From: Niallia endozanthoxylica
GTDB taxonomy: Bacteria; Bacillota; Bacilli; Bacillales; Cytobacillaceae
Length of the DNA stretch: 64,000 nt
Direction: 5' to 3'
NCBI RefSeq assembly: GCF_008710145.1
Contig: NZ_VYKL01000021.1
Location: 62,001-126,000, forward strand
Below the pieces are notes generated by a model, which was given only the letters and a program-made list of their open reading frames with translations, had not been told where the DNA came from and did no database searches. Shown piece after piece: positions 8,889-16,938 of this stretch; positions within the stretch are counted from its first letter, which is position 1, and each line of letters opens with the position of its first letter. The position numbers and the translations under genes were made by a program.

Positions 8889-9085
8889 TCAAAAATCAAC
8901 ATTATCGATTAACAGAGCCTTTGTTTAAAAAATAATGATAGGTGGGGGCGACGGGTTTATCTCTCCCACTCTTCTTTAAATCACATTTCCCTCTTTCACA
9001 AATGTTTTTAATATTATTATGTCAATAATTTATGGATATGGGGATGTTATAAAATAGCATCGAATAACTAGGGAGGGAGAATTAT

Positions 9086-10639
9086 TTGAAGAAACGAACT
9101 AATCTGTTAATCATTATTCTCCTTGTTGGATTCCTTACTCCGTTTAAGGGGCAAGCAACAGGGTTCCATGATGTGTCCACTAAATATACATTTTATGATG
9201 AGGTTCTATATCTTTCGTCAAAAGAAATTATAACAGGTTTCCCGGATGGGTCCTTTAAGACGGATCAGACAGTGACAAGGGCTCAAGCCGCTATTATGAT
9301 TGGCCGAGCACTAGGATTAGATGGTAAACCGAGAAATACTCAATTTACAGATGTCAATCCAAACGTAACAGGCTCAGGTTACATCGGGTCAGCGGTTGAG
9401 AGAGGCATCATAACAGGTTTTCCTGATGGCTCGTATCGTCCGAACGAACCCGTCAATCGTGGACAAATGGCCATATTTTTAAATCGAGCTTATACACTGA
9501 CAATGGGTCAAACACATAGCTTTCGTGATATCTCGTCTAATATGCAAGCGTATCAGGCTATTTTAAACGTATCGGCTACCGGAATTGCAAGCGGCTATCC
9601 TAATGGAACGTATCGTCCAGATCAATCTGTGACTCGAGGACAATTTTCAGCCTTTTTGGCTCGTACATTAGAACCCTCTTTTAGAAGTAAGCCTGCCATG
9701 ATTGTGAAATTCTTAAATGTCGGCCAGGGAGATGCTATCTATATTCAATATCCTAACGGAAAAACGGCTCTTGTTGATGCCGGGCGTTCTGATGATGCGA
9801 TAGAAAGGGCGCTCAGGTCGGAAAATATTACTAAGATTGATACGTTTATTGCGACACATCCAGATGCCGATCATATTGGCGGAGCAGATTATGTGATAAA
9901 AAACTACGGAGTGAAAAGGGTCATTGATAGTGGTCAACTTCATACAACTCAAACGTTCCTAGATTATTTGGATACGATTAATGCCAATGGATTAGAACTG
10001 GTTGTACCGCAAATCGGTGATAATGTGACAGATGATTCTAATGTATCTACAAAAGTATTAGCCGTAAATAGCGATTCTGAGGATTTAAATGATGGGTCTA
10101 TTGTGATGATGCTCTCGTATGGCTTGACAGATATCCTGCTAACAGGCGATGCAGGCATACAAGTGGAGAGCAATCTAATGAAGAATTACGATGTTGATGC
10201 AGAAATTTTAAAAGTGTCACACCATGGTTCTAATACAGGTACAAGTGGTGACTTTATCGAAGCCGTAAATCCAGAAGACGCGATCCTTTCATATGGCGAG
10301 AATTCTTATGGTCATCCAAATAACCAAGTAGTCAATGATTTAATATTGTATGACGTAAATATTTTTTCAACATATGAACAAGGTACGATAACGGTTAGTA
10401 CGATTGGTAATAGTTATTCGATCAACGCAAATCCTTTACAATGGGACGTACAAATTGGCCAATCACGAGTACCGCAACCAGTGCCGCAGCCCGCACCATC
10501 TCCTCAGCCTCCTGTGCAAACTGGGTTTTCCAATTGTACAGAGTTACGAGCGGTTTATCCAGATGGTGTAAATAGCAGTCATCCAGCGTATCAATCGAAA
10601 ATGGATCGTGACAAAGATGGGTGGGCTTGTGAACAATGA
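9086..10639 (+). CDS. SLH - metallo-beta-lactamase (ComEC-like) - Excalibur fusion protein
   Basis: 517 residues, starting at a TTG behind GGGAGGGAG. A signal peptide (NLLIIILLVGFLTPF) is followed by three SLH repeats (about 25-205), then a metallo-beta-lactamase fold domain of the ComEC/Rec2 C-terminal type (about 208-450). The zinc motif HPDADH is near residue 258 and VSHHGSNTG further on, both intact. A proline-rich linker (PQPVPQPAPSPQPP) leads to a C-terminal Excalibur domain (about 480-517) with the calcium loop DRDKDGWACE. Such MBL domains are nucleases or phosphodiesterases in known relatives. The protein should sit on the outer wall surface, so extracellular nuclease activity is a reasonable inference. 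It overlaps the next gene by four bases. Confidence 0.9.
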   Translation: MKKRTNLLIIILLVGFLTPFKGQATGFHDVSTKYTFYDEVLYLSSKEIITGFPDGSFKTDQTVTRAQAAIMIGRALGLDGKPRNTQFTDVNPNVTGSGYIGSAVERGIITGFPDGSYRPNEPVNRGQMAIFLNRAYTLTMGQTHSFRDISSNMQAYQAILNVSATGIASGYPNGTYRPDQSVTRGQFSAFLARTLEPSFRSKPAMIVKFLNVGQGDAIYIQYPNGKTALVDAGRSDDAIERALRSENITKIDTFIATHPDADHIGGADYVIKNYGVKRVIDSGQLHTTQTFLDYLDTINANGLELVVPQIGDNVTDDSNVSTKVLAVNSDSEDLNDGSIVMMLSYGLTDILLTGDAGIQVESNLMKNYDVDAEILKVSHHGSNTGTSGDFIEAVNPEDAILSYGENSYGHPNNQVVNDLILYDVNIFSTYEQGTITVSTIGNSYSINANPLQWDVQIGQSRVPQPVPQPAPSPQPPVQTGFSNCTELRAVYPDGVNSSHPAYQSKMDRDKDGWACEQ

Positions 10640-10884
10640 GAGAAGGCAAATACATTATTGATTCGATTGAAAACGGATGGGTAAAGCTGCTTTTGACAGA
10701 AAATGAGGAAAGGGAAGAAGTGGTAAAGAAGGATCAGTTTACTCACCCGATTCATCAAGGTGACGTGCTTTTAATCAAAATCGAGAATAATCAAATTTCC
10801 TCCACACCACTTATAGTTGAGACTGAGAATAGAAGAAATCAAGCAGCATCTCTTATGGAAAAGTTAATAAAAAAGAATCGTTAA
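10636..10884 (+). CDS. DUF3006 family protein
   Basis: An 82-residue small beta protein (KYIIDSIENGWVKLLLTE, then a turn and HQGDVLLIKIENNQI), the typical SH3-like DUF3006 fold with a charged helical tail. The ATG overlaps the stop of the SLH-MBL gene (ATGA), so the two are translationally coupled. DUF3006 genes are known to sit beside secreted ComEC-like MBL proteins. It lacks a signal peptide, so it stays in the cytosol. Molecular role unknown. Confidence 0.85.
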   Translation: MREGKYIIDSIENGWVKLLLTENEEREEVVKKDQFTHPIHQGDVLLIKIENNQISSTPLIVETENRRNQAASLMEKLIKKNR

Positions 10885-10916
10885 AAAGAACAGAGTGCCA
10901 GGCATGATGTATATTC

Positions 10917-10953
10917 GTTAAAACCTCCATCAAAACATTTGGAGGTTTTTTGT
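10917..10953 (+). terminator. Rho-independent terminator
   Basis: AAAACCTCCAT, loop, ATTTGGAGGTTTTTTG. It ends the SLH-MBL/DUF3006 operon. A partial family-2 core (GTGCCAGGCATG) lies just before it. Confidence 0.85.
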
Positions 10954-11182
10954 TGTCCTTTTCCAAATAAGTCCAACCGTTTTAGTCAAAAATAGTATGA
11001 TAAGACGATTGGATTAACCTAACAATCCATTCCGTGTGATGAAAAAACAAGTTTTCTTGAGAGAAACTAGTCACCTTGGCTTACGGTTCATATTTCTTAA
11101 AATAAATAATTATCTGCCCTTTGTTTTAGAAGAGTCCAAAATAAATGAAAATAATGGTATCATTTTACTATTGATAATCACT

Positions 11183-11262
11183 GAAACAAGGGGATGGTTC
11201 GTGCTGTTTTATAAATGGGAAAAATTCCAAAAAAATGAAATGGCAGGACTGTCCTCGTGTAT
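11183..11262. repeat. Family-1 palindromic repeat in the leader of the PLD-helicase gene
   Basis: GAAACAAGGGGATGGTTCG at the left, a degraded ATGGGAAAAATTCC centre, and TGAAATGGCAGGACTGTCC to CTCGTGT at the right. It ends less than 20 bases before the ATG of the helicase. An open frame from 11036 runs through it by chance. Confidence 0.7.
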
Positions 11263-11278
11263 CACAAGGAGAAGGACA

Positions 11279-14095
11279 ATGGTTGAAAAAGCAAGGAAGT
11301 TAATTGTCAATTCAGATAAGGGAAACGTATTGAATGAATTAATGCGATCAATTAAAGAATGTGAGCGATTTTATTTTAGTGTGGCATTTATTAACTTTAG
11401 TGGATTACAGCTTTTATTAGATTCCATTAAAGAAGCTGAGGAAAAAGGTATCCAGGGTAAGATTATTACGTCCACTTATTTAAATTTTACTGAAGCAAAG
11501 GCATTAGAAAAATTAAAAGAATTTCAAAATGTTGAATTAAAAGTATTTGTGACGGATAAAGAAATTGGCTTTCATACGAAGGCATATATCTTTGAATATA
11601 GTGACAGCTATAAAGTAATCATTGGCTCATCTAATATTACTCAAAGTGCTTTAAAAAGTAATATTGAATGGAATGTTGAAATCGTTTCGAAGCAGGACGC
11701 TGATTTTATAAAAGAAGTGCTAAAAGAATACGAGAATCTTTGGAATAGGAGCATAGAGGCGGATGATGAGTTTATTAGTCGCTATGAAGAGTTTCTTAAG
11801 GGGTTTAAACATTCTCAAAATACGACTCAACTGATTTATGAACATAGAAAACGATATATAGTGCCGAATCGGATGCAAAGAAGAGCCATGGAGAATCTGG
11901 AGCGGCTAAGAAGTTTTGGCGAAAGAAAAGCGCTCGTTATCGCAGCCACCGGTACAGGGAAAACCTATATGTCTGCCTTTGATGTAAAAAATTATAAGCC
12001 GAAGAAGCTACTTTTTATTGTCCATCGAGAGGAAATCCTGAAAAAGGCAAAAGAAACCTTTGAAATGTTACTTCCGAATGAAGGGCTAACATTTGGTTTG
12101 CTTACGGGGAATTATAAGGATAAGCATGCAGATTATATTTTTGCGACGATACAGACAGTTTCTAAATGCTTTCATGAATTCAAAAAGGATCAATTTGAGT
12201 ATTTGATTATAGATGAAGCTCATCATGCAACGAGCCCAACTTATCAATCTGTTTTGGATTATTTTGAACCAGAATTTACTTTGGGGATGACAGCTACTCC
12301 GGAACGAAGTGACAATCAAAATGTATTTGAATTATTCGATCATAATGTGGCCCTTGAGGTCCGATTGCATGAGGCGCTTGATGATGAACTTGTTGTTCCT
12401 TTCCATTATTTTGGGATAACGGATATTGATGATGTTGATTTAAGTGATGTAAGCATAGATGATATTGCTGAGATAACCCGAAGATTGAAAGTAAACGAAC
12501 GAGTTGATTTTATCATTGAAAAAATGAATTTTTATGGTCATGATGGTGAAAAAAGAAAGGGCCTTGGTTTCTGTGCAGGGATTGAACATGCGCAGTATAT
12601 GACAGACGAATTTAATCGTAGAGGATACAAAAGTGTTTGTCTAACTGGAGAAGATTCACCAGATACGCGGGAAAAATATATCCATAAACTCGAAGATGAC
12701 GAAGATGAATTAGTCATGATCTTTACCGTAGATATATTTAATGAAGGGGTGGATATTCCCTCGGTTAATACAGTATTGATGTTGAGGCCTACAAACTCCC
12801 CAATTGTATTTATCCAACAATTAGGTAGGGGCTTACGTAAATTTGGAGAAAAGAGTTTTTTAACTGTACTTGATTTCATTGGAAATCATAATAAAACATT
12901 CCTGATTGCTTTAGCGCTTAACGGAAGTAGATACTATGATAAAGAAAGTCTGAAGGTCGCGGTAGCAACAGGGTTTGCAAATATTCCAGGAGCGACACAT
13001 ATTCAGATGGACAAGATTTCACAGGAAAGAATATTAGAACAAATTGACAAAGAAAATTTTAACTCCATGAAGTATTTAAAGGAAGAATATAATGAATTCA
13101 AACAGCTCAACCAAGGTCGAATTCCTTACTTCTTATTAGATTATTTAAAATATGACGGAGCTCCAGATCCAGTGAAATTTATTGATCGTGAGAAGTCATA
13201 TATACAATTTGTCGCAAAAGTAGAAAAAGATCAAAGTCTCAAAGAGTTATTACAAAATGAAGATTTTGAAGGTGCTATAAAGGAATTATCAAGCAAGCTT
13301 CCAATCAAACGGATTTATGAATTTGTGATTATTCGCTATTTACTCGATCATGATTGTGTGACGCTTCAAGAAGCGAAACAACAAATACTGAAATTTGTAG
13401 AATATGTTGATGATGATAGCGTGATTCATGCATTCGAATATTTAAATCAAGATTATTATGATAGTATTCAAAAGAAAAACAAGCCAAAGTTATGTCAGTA
13501 TCAAGATGGCCTATTAGTTAAAACACCTCTTTTTACGAATCTGTTAGAGAACGAAACCTATCGTAAATTTATAGAGGATACAATTTCTTATGGGATTTTC
13601 CGATATGAAAAAGAATTTAATCGTGCCTATTATGGAGTTCCACATTTTAAATTATATGAGCAATATCAAATGATCGACGCTGCATTATTATCAAACTACC
13701 GAAAGATCCATACTTCGTTTAGAGGATCAGGTTTATTGACAAATGGTAAAGAGTTTTTCTTATTTGTGGATTTACATAAAGAAGCCGATGTGAAGGAAAG
13801 TATTAATTATAAAGATAAATTTTTTAATACTCGTGAATTTCAGTGGCAGTCAGTTAATAGTACCACTCAACAATCAGAGCGTGGTCAAGATATTATTTTT
13901 AATAAACAAAGAGGCGTTCATCTACATTTATTTATCAGAAAGTACAAAGAAATGGATGGGAAAACGGAACCGTATATTTATATAGGAAAAGGAAATGTTG
14001 TTGAATTTGAAGGGAATAAGCCAATCACGGTTAGAATGGAATTAGAACATGAGGTACCAGCTAGTCTCTATATTGAATTCACGGAAAAAGTATAG
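11279..14095 (+). CDS. PLD-nuclease / superfamily 2 helicase / DUF3427 protein
   Basis: 938 residues. Residues 1-190 form a phospholipase-D-type nuclease module with His99-x-Lys101 (FHTKAYIF) and GSSN near 116. An SF2 helicase follows: Walker A AATGTGKT near 222-229, DEAHH near 312, TATPER, and motif VI QQLGRGLR near 517. The C-terminal third, with FRYEKEFNRAYY and LYIEFTEK, matches the DUF3427 region. Proteins of this build are found in phage-defence islands and probably translocate on and cleave foreign DNA. An in-frame extension to 11036 crosses a family-1 repeat and lacks a ribosome binding site, whereas AGGAGAAGG precedes the ATG at 11279. The only close partner is the convergent Nudix gene. 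A second PLD-helicase lies at 41395. Confidence 0.9.
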   Translation: MVEKARKLIVNSDKGNVLNELMRSIKECERFYFSVAFINFSGLQLLLDSIKEAEEKGIQGKIITSTYLNFTEAKALEKLKEFQNVELKVFVTDKEIGFHTKAYIFEYSDSYKVIIGSSNITQSALKSNIEWNVEIVSKQDADFIKEVLKEYENLWNRSIEADDEFISRYEEFLKGFKHSQNTTQLIYEHRKRYIVPNRMQRRAMENLERLRSFGERKALVIAATGTGKTYMSAFDVKNYKPKKLLFIVHREEILKKAKETFEMLLPNEGLTFGLLTGNYKDKHADYIFATIQTVSKCFHEFKKDQFEYLIIDEAHHATSPTYQSVLDYFEPEFTLGMTATPERSDNQNVFELFDHNVALEVRLHEALDDELVVPFHYFGITDIDDVDLSDVSIDDIAEITRRLKVNERVDFIIEKMNFYGHDGEKRKGLGFCAGIEHAQYMTDEFNRRGYKSVCLTGEDSPDTREKYIHKLEDDEDELVMIFTVDIFNEGVDIPSVNTVLMLRPTNSPIVFIQQLGRGLRKFGEKSFLTVLDFIGNHNKTFLIALALNGSRYYDKESLKVAVATGFANIPGATHIQMDKISQERILEQIDKENFNSMKYLKEEYNEFKQLNQGRIPYFLLDYLKYDGAPDPVKFIDREKSYIQFVAKVEKDQSLKELLQNEDFEGAIKELSSKLPIKRIYEFVIIRYLLDHDCVTLQEAKQQILKFVEYVDDDSVIHAFEYLNQDYYDSIQKKNKPKLCQYQDGLLVKTPLFTNLLENETYRKFIEDTISYGIFRYEKEFNRAYYGVPHFKLYEQYQMIDAALLSNYRKIHTSFRGSGLLTNGKEFFLFVDLHKEADVKESINYKDKFFNTREFQWQSVNSTTQQSERGQDIIFNKQRGVHLHLFIRKYKEMDGKTEPYIYIGKGNVVEFEGNKPITVRMELEHEVPASLYIEFTEKV

Positions 14096-14119
14096 TCTTC
14101 TCAATGGAGAAGACTATTT
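14091..14119. terminator. Bidirectional terminator between convergent genes
   Basis: ATAGTCTTCTC-AATG-GAGAAGACTAT followed by TTTTC. It serves the helicase gene and, in reverse, overlaps the end of the Nudix gene. Confidence 0.75.
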
Positions 14120-14512
14120 TTCATTCATTAGCTGCTCAACTGCGGGAATATCGGCAGGAGCCCATTGCAGTGATTCTAAATTTTCTCTCTTTAGCCAAAT
14201 TAATTTTGAATGTTCGCTAGCTTTAGGAGAACCTTCTACAATCCTACATTTAATAGAAATTAGGTTAACAGTAAAAGTATCGTATTCATGGGTATGATCA
14301 TTAAATACTTGATATTCTGTTTTGATTTTACACTCTAATTCTTCGGAAATTTCTCGTTCAAGCGCTGAATAGATATCTTCATCTTTTTCTACCTTGCCAC
14401 CAGGAAATTCCCATCTGTTTGGAATAGACATTTCAGGTGATCTAAGGGCACATAAGATTTCCTTTTGATTATTTTCTATAATGGCTGCAACGACTTTGAC
14501 TAGTTTTTTCAT
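14114..14512 (-). CDS. Nudix hydrolase, MutT-like (8-oxo-dGTP diphosphatase type)
   Basis: A 132-residue MutT-type enzyme that hydrolyses (oxidised) nucleoside triphosphates to monophosphates. The Nudix box is complete: Gly39, Glu45, then Arg53-Glu54 and Glu57-Glu58 (LEREISEEL). The N-terminal VKVVAAIIENNQKEILCA and the NRWEFPGGKVE approach are typical. The chosen ATG at 14512 has TTGGAGG seven bases before it, better than the ATG at 14527. It is convergent with the PLD-helicase. It could be an ordinary house-cleaning enzyme or part of a defence pair; the sequence does not decide. Confidence 0.9.
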   Translation of the reverse strand: MKKLVKVVAAIIENNQKEILCALRSPEMSIPNRWEFPGGKVEKDEDIYSALEREISEELECKIKTEYQVFNDHTHEYDTFTVNLISIKCRIVEGSPKASEHSKLIWLKRENLESLQWAPADIPAVEQLMNEK

Positions 14513-14580
14513 AGTATCCTCCAACATTTATCTTAAATCTATATTATATCATTTCAACTCTGAGGTGAAATATTATAAAT

Positions 14581-14613
14581 TGAAACGCGGGGACGGTTCG
14601 TTCTCGCGTTTCA
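14581..14613. repeat. Short family-1 repeat (one palindromic arm)
   Basis: TGAAACGCGGGGACGGTTCG closes on TCTCGCGTTTCA with a nine-base-pair stem. It lies about 70 bp upstream of the Nudix gene start. Confidence 0.7.
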
Positions 14614-14797
14614 AAAACAAGGGGGAGGTTTATGTTATTTATAGAGTTCTGACTCCTGTGGAACAAGACTTTTCGGGGTGTCACAGGGACTTTTCTTTTG
14701 GTGAGTTAAAAACCTTCCATATCTGGAATCCTTCTCCTAGTGCAGTTTTAAGCGAATGTATGTTATAGTTATTCTCGTAGTGATGAACGAAACAAAC

Positions 14798-15189
14798 ATG
14801 AAATGGTGAGTAGTCGCGGCTCATGTGTACATGAGTTGAGGAAAGTCCAGGCTCGCCCGGTGCTGAGATGCCCGGAGTGTTCGTGCCATCTGTAAAGGTG
14901 GGCAGAGAGTAATCTCTGACGGCGGAGAAATCAGCTAAGTCCTTATGGATATGCTGAAATTATCCTGAAAGTGCCACAGTAACGGAGTTCTTCTGGAAAC
15001 GGAAGAAATGGAACGGGGTAAACCCCACGAGCGAGCAACCCAAACTAAGGTAGGGGCACCATTCCTAGGGAAGTGAACCAAAGGATGGATCGGTCAAATG
15101 GATCGATAGTTAGATGACTACACCTGTCAGTGCAAGATTGGCATCGTTTGAGCACACAGGAACAGAACCTGGCTTACAGCCATTTCATG
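14798..15189 (+). ncRNA. rnpB: RNase P RNA, bacterial class B
   Basis: The catalytic RNA of RNase P, which matures tRNA 5' ends. Class B hallmarks are in order: GAGGAAAGTCCAGGCTCGC, CGGTGCTGAGATGCCCG, AGTGTTCGTGCC, CTGAAAGTGCCACAGTAACG, ATGGAACGGGGTAAACCCC, CGAGCGAGCAACCCAAAC, GGTAGGGGCACC and, near the end, AGAACCTGGCTTACAG. Ends were set by the outer P1 helix, CATGAAATGG with CCATTTCATG. About 392 nt, normal for Bacillaceae. Unusually, the SRP RNA gene begins only 55 bases later on the same strand. A TATAGT-like -10 box sits at 14764, without a good -35. Confidence 0.95.
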
Positions 15190-15244
15190 AGCCGAATCAT
15201 CTACATCGTTTTGCAAAAACATAAGGTATGGTTTTCATATACAT

Positions 15245-15513
15245 ACCGTGCTAGACGGGGAGTTAGCGGTGCCCTGTACCCGCAATCCGCTATAGCGGGG
15301 TTGAATGCCTATTTGAGGTTTGAACATGTAAGGTCTGCCTTACAAAAGTGAGCGTTGACAATTGGGTCCTGCGCAATGGGAACCTATGAATCTGGTCAGG
15401 TCCGGAAGGAAGCAGCCATAAGTAGACTTTTCCATGTGCCGTGGGGTAGCCTAGTTCGAGTTACCTTTTGTAAGTAACGCTTGGTTGTTCCTGTCGAGAA
15501 TAGGATGCACGGT
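15245..15513 (+). ncRNA. ffs: Signal recognition particle RNA, Bacillus large type (scRNA)
   Basis: The RNA core of SRP. The Alu part (CTAGACGGGGAGTTAGCGG, GCCCTGTACCCGCAATCCGC) and the S-domain hairpin (GTCAGGTCCGGAAGGAAGC, GGAA tetraloop) are both present, as in the ~270-nt B. subtilis scRNA. Ends were set by ACCGTGC pairing with GCACGGT. In other Bacilli this gene usually lies near dnaX and rnpB elsewhere. Here the two are in tandem with only a weak hairpin (AAAACATAAGGTATGGTTTT) between them, so cotranscription is possible. Confidence 0.95.
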
Positions 15514-15521
15514 TTACATAT

Positions 15522-15580
15522 CGAAGGCCGGTACTTCTCATTGTTTTCATTAAACAATGAGAAGTACCGGCCTTTTTACT
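15522..15580 (+). terminator. Very long perfect terminator after the SRP RNA gene
   Basis: AAGGCCGGTACTTCTCATTG pairs perfectly with its inverted copy across a short loop and is followed by TTTTT. The stem exceeds 20 bp, longer than usual. Confidence 0.9.
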
Positions 15581-15635
15581 TATTTTGAATCTATTTGGCT
15601 GATGTAAAATAGAAACGAATAAGATATACATTGAT

Positions 15636-15673
15636 CCAGAAAGCAACGAAATGGTGATGGTGTTGCTTTCTGG
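15636..15673. repeat. Perfect 12-bp inverted repeat
   Basis: CCAGAAAGCAAC and GTTGCTTTCTGG around a 14-nt loop, without a T-run. Function unclear. Confidence 0.5.
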
Positions 15674-15746
15674 AATGCTACAAGAGAAATACATACATTA
15701 AGTGATCATGTGCGTTAACGCCAGCGCAATGTAATGAATACTACAA

Positions 15747-16922
15747 TTATTTTTCAGCGATGATACCATCGAATGCAGCTTGATAAATGGTATAAATATC
15801 CTCTCTTAATAAGGGCATTGGACTACGAGCTAAAATCCGTGTTTGCTTAGTAGCATCTTCTGTTAAACTTTCAAGTGCATCCCTAGGAATGGCAAAGCCG
15901 GTTAGGGTAGATGGAATGTTGACATCTTCTACTAAACGCTTTAATTCTGCTACACATCTATAGGAAGCTTCTTCTTGTGAAAGATTAGTAGAGCTAAAGC
16001 CCATTGCATCATAGATATCTTTCATTTTCTTTTCACAGCTTTTGCGAATATAGCCCATCACATAAGGTAACAATACGGCATTTGAATCACCGTGTGCAAG
16101 ATGAAATTGCCCGCCGAGTGGATAAGCTAATGCGTGAACACCAGCAACCCCAGCATTGAAGAATGCTAGACCTGCAAGATAGCTTCCATAGCTCATATCG
16201 GTACGTGCTTGTTTGTCCTCCCCATTTGATACAGCCGTACGAAGTGAATGACTGATCAAACGAATAGCCTGCAGGGCCAATGCATCGGAAACAACGCTGG
16301 CATTCTTAGATATATAAGCTTCTACGGCATGTGTCAGTGCATCAATACCTGTAGAGGCGGTTACTTTTGGAGGTAATGAAACCGTTAAAGCAGGATCCAC
16401 TATGGCAACATCTGCTAATAGATAGTCATGAGTCACAACATCTTTTGTTGTTTCAAGGGATAAGACAGAAATATTTGTAACCTCTGAACCGGTCCCTGAT
16501 GTCGTCGGGATTAAGATTTTTGGAAGCCCTTTTTTCATAATTTGCTTGGTGCCAGCTAGGTTTAGATAGTCCTCGACTTTGCCTTCATGAGAGGCCAAGA
16601 CACCTGCAAGCTTTGATAAATCCAAAGCACTTCCTCCACCAACACCGATGACCATATCAAATTCGTTGGCACGTGTGTAGGCAACCAATTTTTCTCCCAC
16701 TGCTAGAGGAGGCTCTGGAACAACATCTGTATAAATTTCAGTTAAGTAGCCAGCTTCCTCAAGCGGATCTACCACTTGATTTGTTAATCCAATATCTTTT
16801 AAAACCGGGTCCGTAATCACAAGAATTTTTTTCACATGAAAGCGATGAACTTCATCCAAAAGGTGAGATAAAGAACCCCAACCGGTAAAATTAATGGGTG
16901 TAAAGGTGATTTTTTCTGACAT
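15747..16922 (-). CDS. Iron-containing (class III) alcohol dehydrogenase
   Basis: A 391-residue NAD(P)-dependent Fe-ADH that interconverts an alcohol and its aldehyde. Visible family marks are the Rossmann GGGSALDLSKLAG, PTTSGTGSEVTN, and the metal-site region GIDALTHAVEAY with ALAYPLGGQFHLAHGDSNA (His ligands). The start ATG at 16922 has AAAGGAG ten bases upstream; an in-frame ATG at 16961 would overlap the upstream gene. It is the second gene of an operon, 16 bases after the aldehyde dehydrogenase. The pair should oxidise an alcohol to the acid through the aldehyde, or run in reverse. The substrate is unknown; small oxygenated or sulfonated aldehydes are possible. Confidence 0.9.
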   Translation of the reverse strand: MSEKITFTPINFTGWGSLSHLLDEVHRFHVKKILVITDPVLKDIGLTNQVVDPLEEAGYLTEIYTDVVPEPPLAVGEKLVAYTRANEFDMVIGVGGGSALDLSKLAGVLASHEGKVEDYLNLAGTKQIMKKGLPKILIPTTSGTGSEVTNISVLSLETTKDVVTHDYLLADVAIVDPALTVSLPPKVTASTGIDALTHAVEAYISKNASVVSDALALQAIRLISHSLRTAVSNGEDKQARTDMSYGSYLAGLAFFNAGVAGVHALAYPLGGQFHLAHGDSNAVLLPYVMGYIRKSCEKKMKDIYDAMGFSSTNLSQEEASYRCVAELKRLVEDVNIPSTLTGFAIPRDALESLTEDATKQTRILARSPMPLLREDIYTIYQAAFDGIIAEK

Positions 16923-16938
16923 CGTTTTAAACGCTCCT

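Noticed and set aside
11036-11278. N-terminal extension of the PLD-helicase from a GTG
   Set aside because: The segment reads through a family-1 repeat and lacks a ribosome binding site, while AGGAGAAGG precedes ATG 11279.
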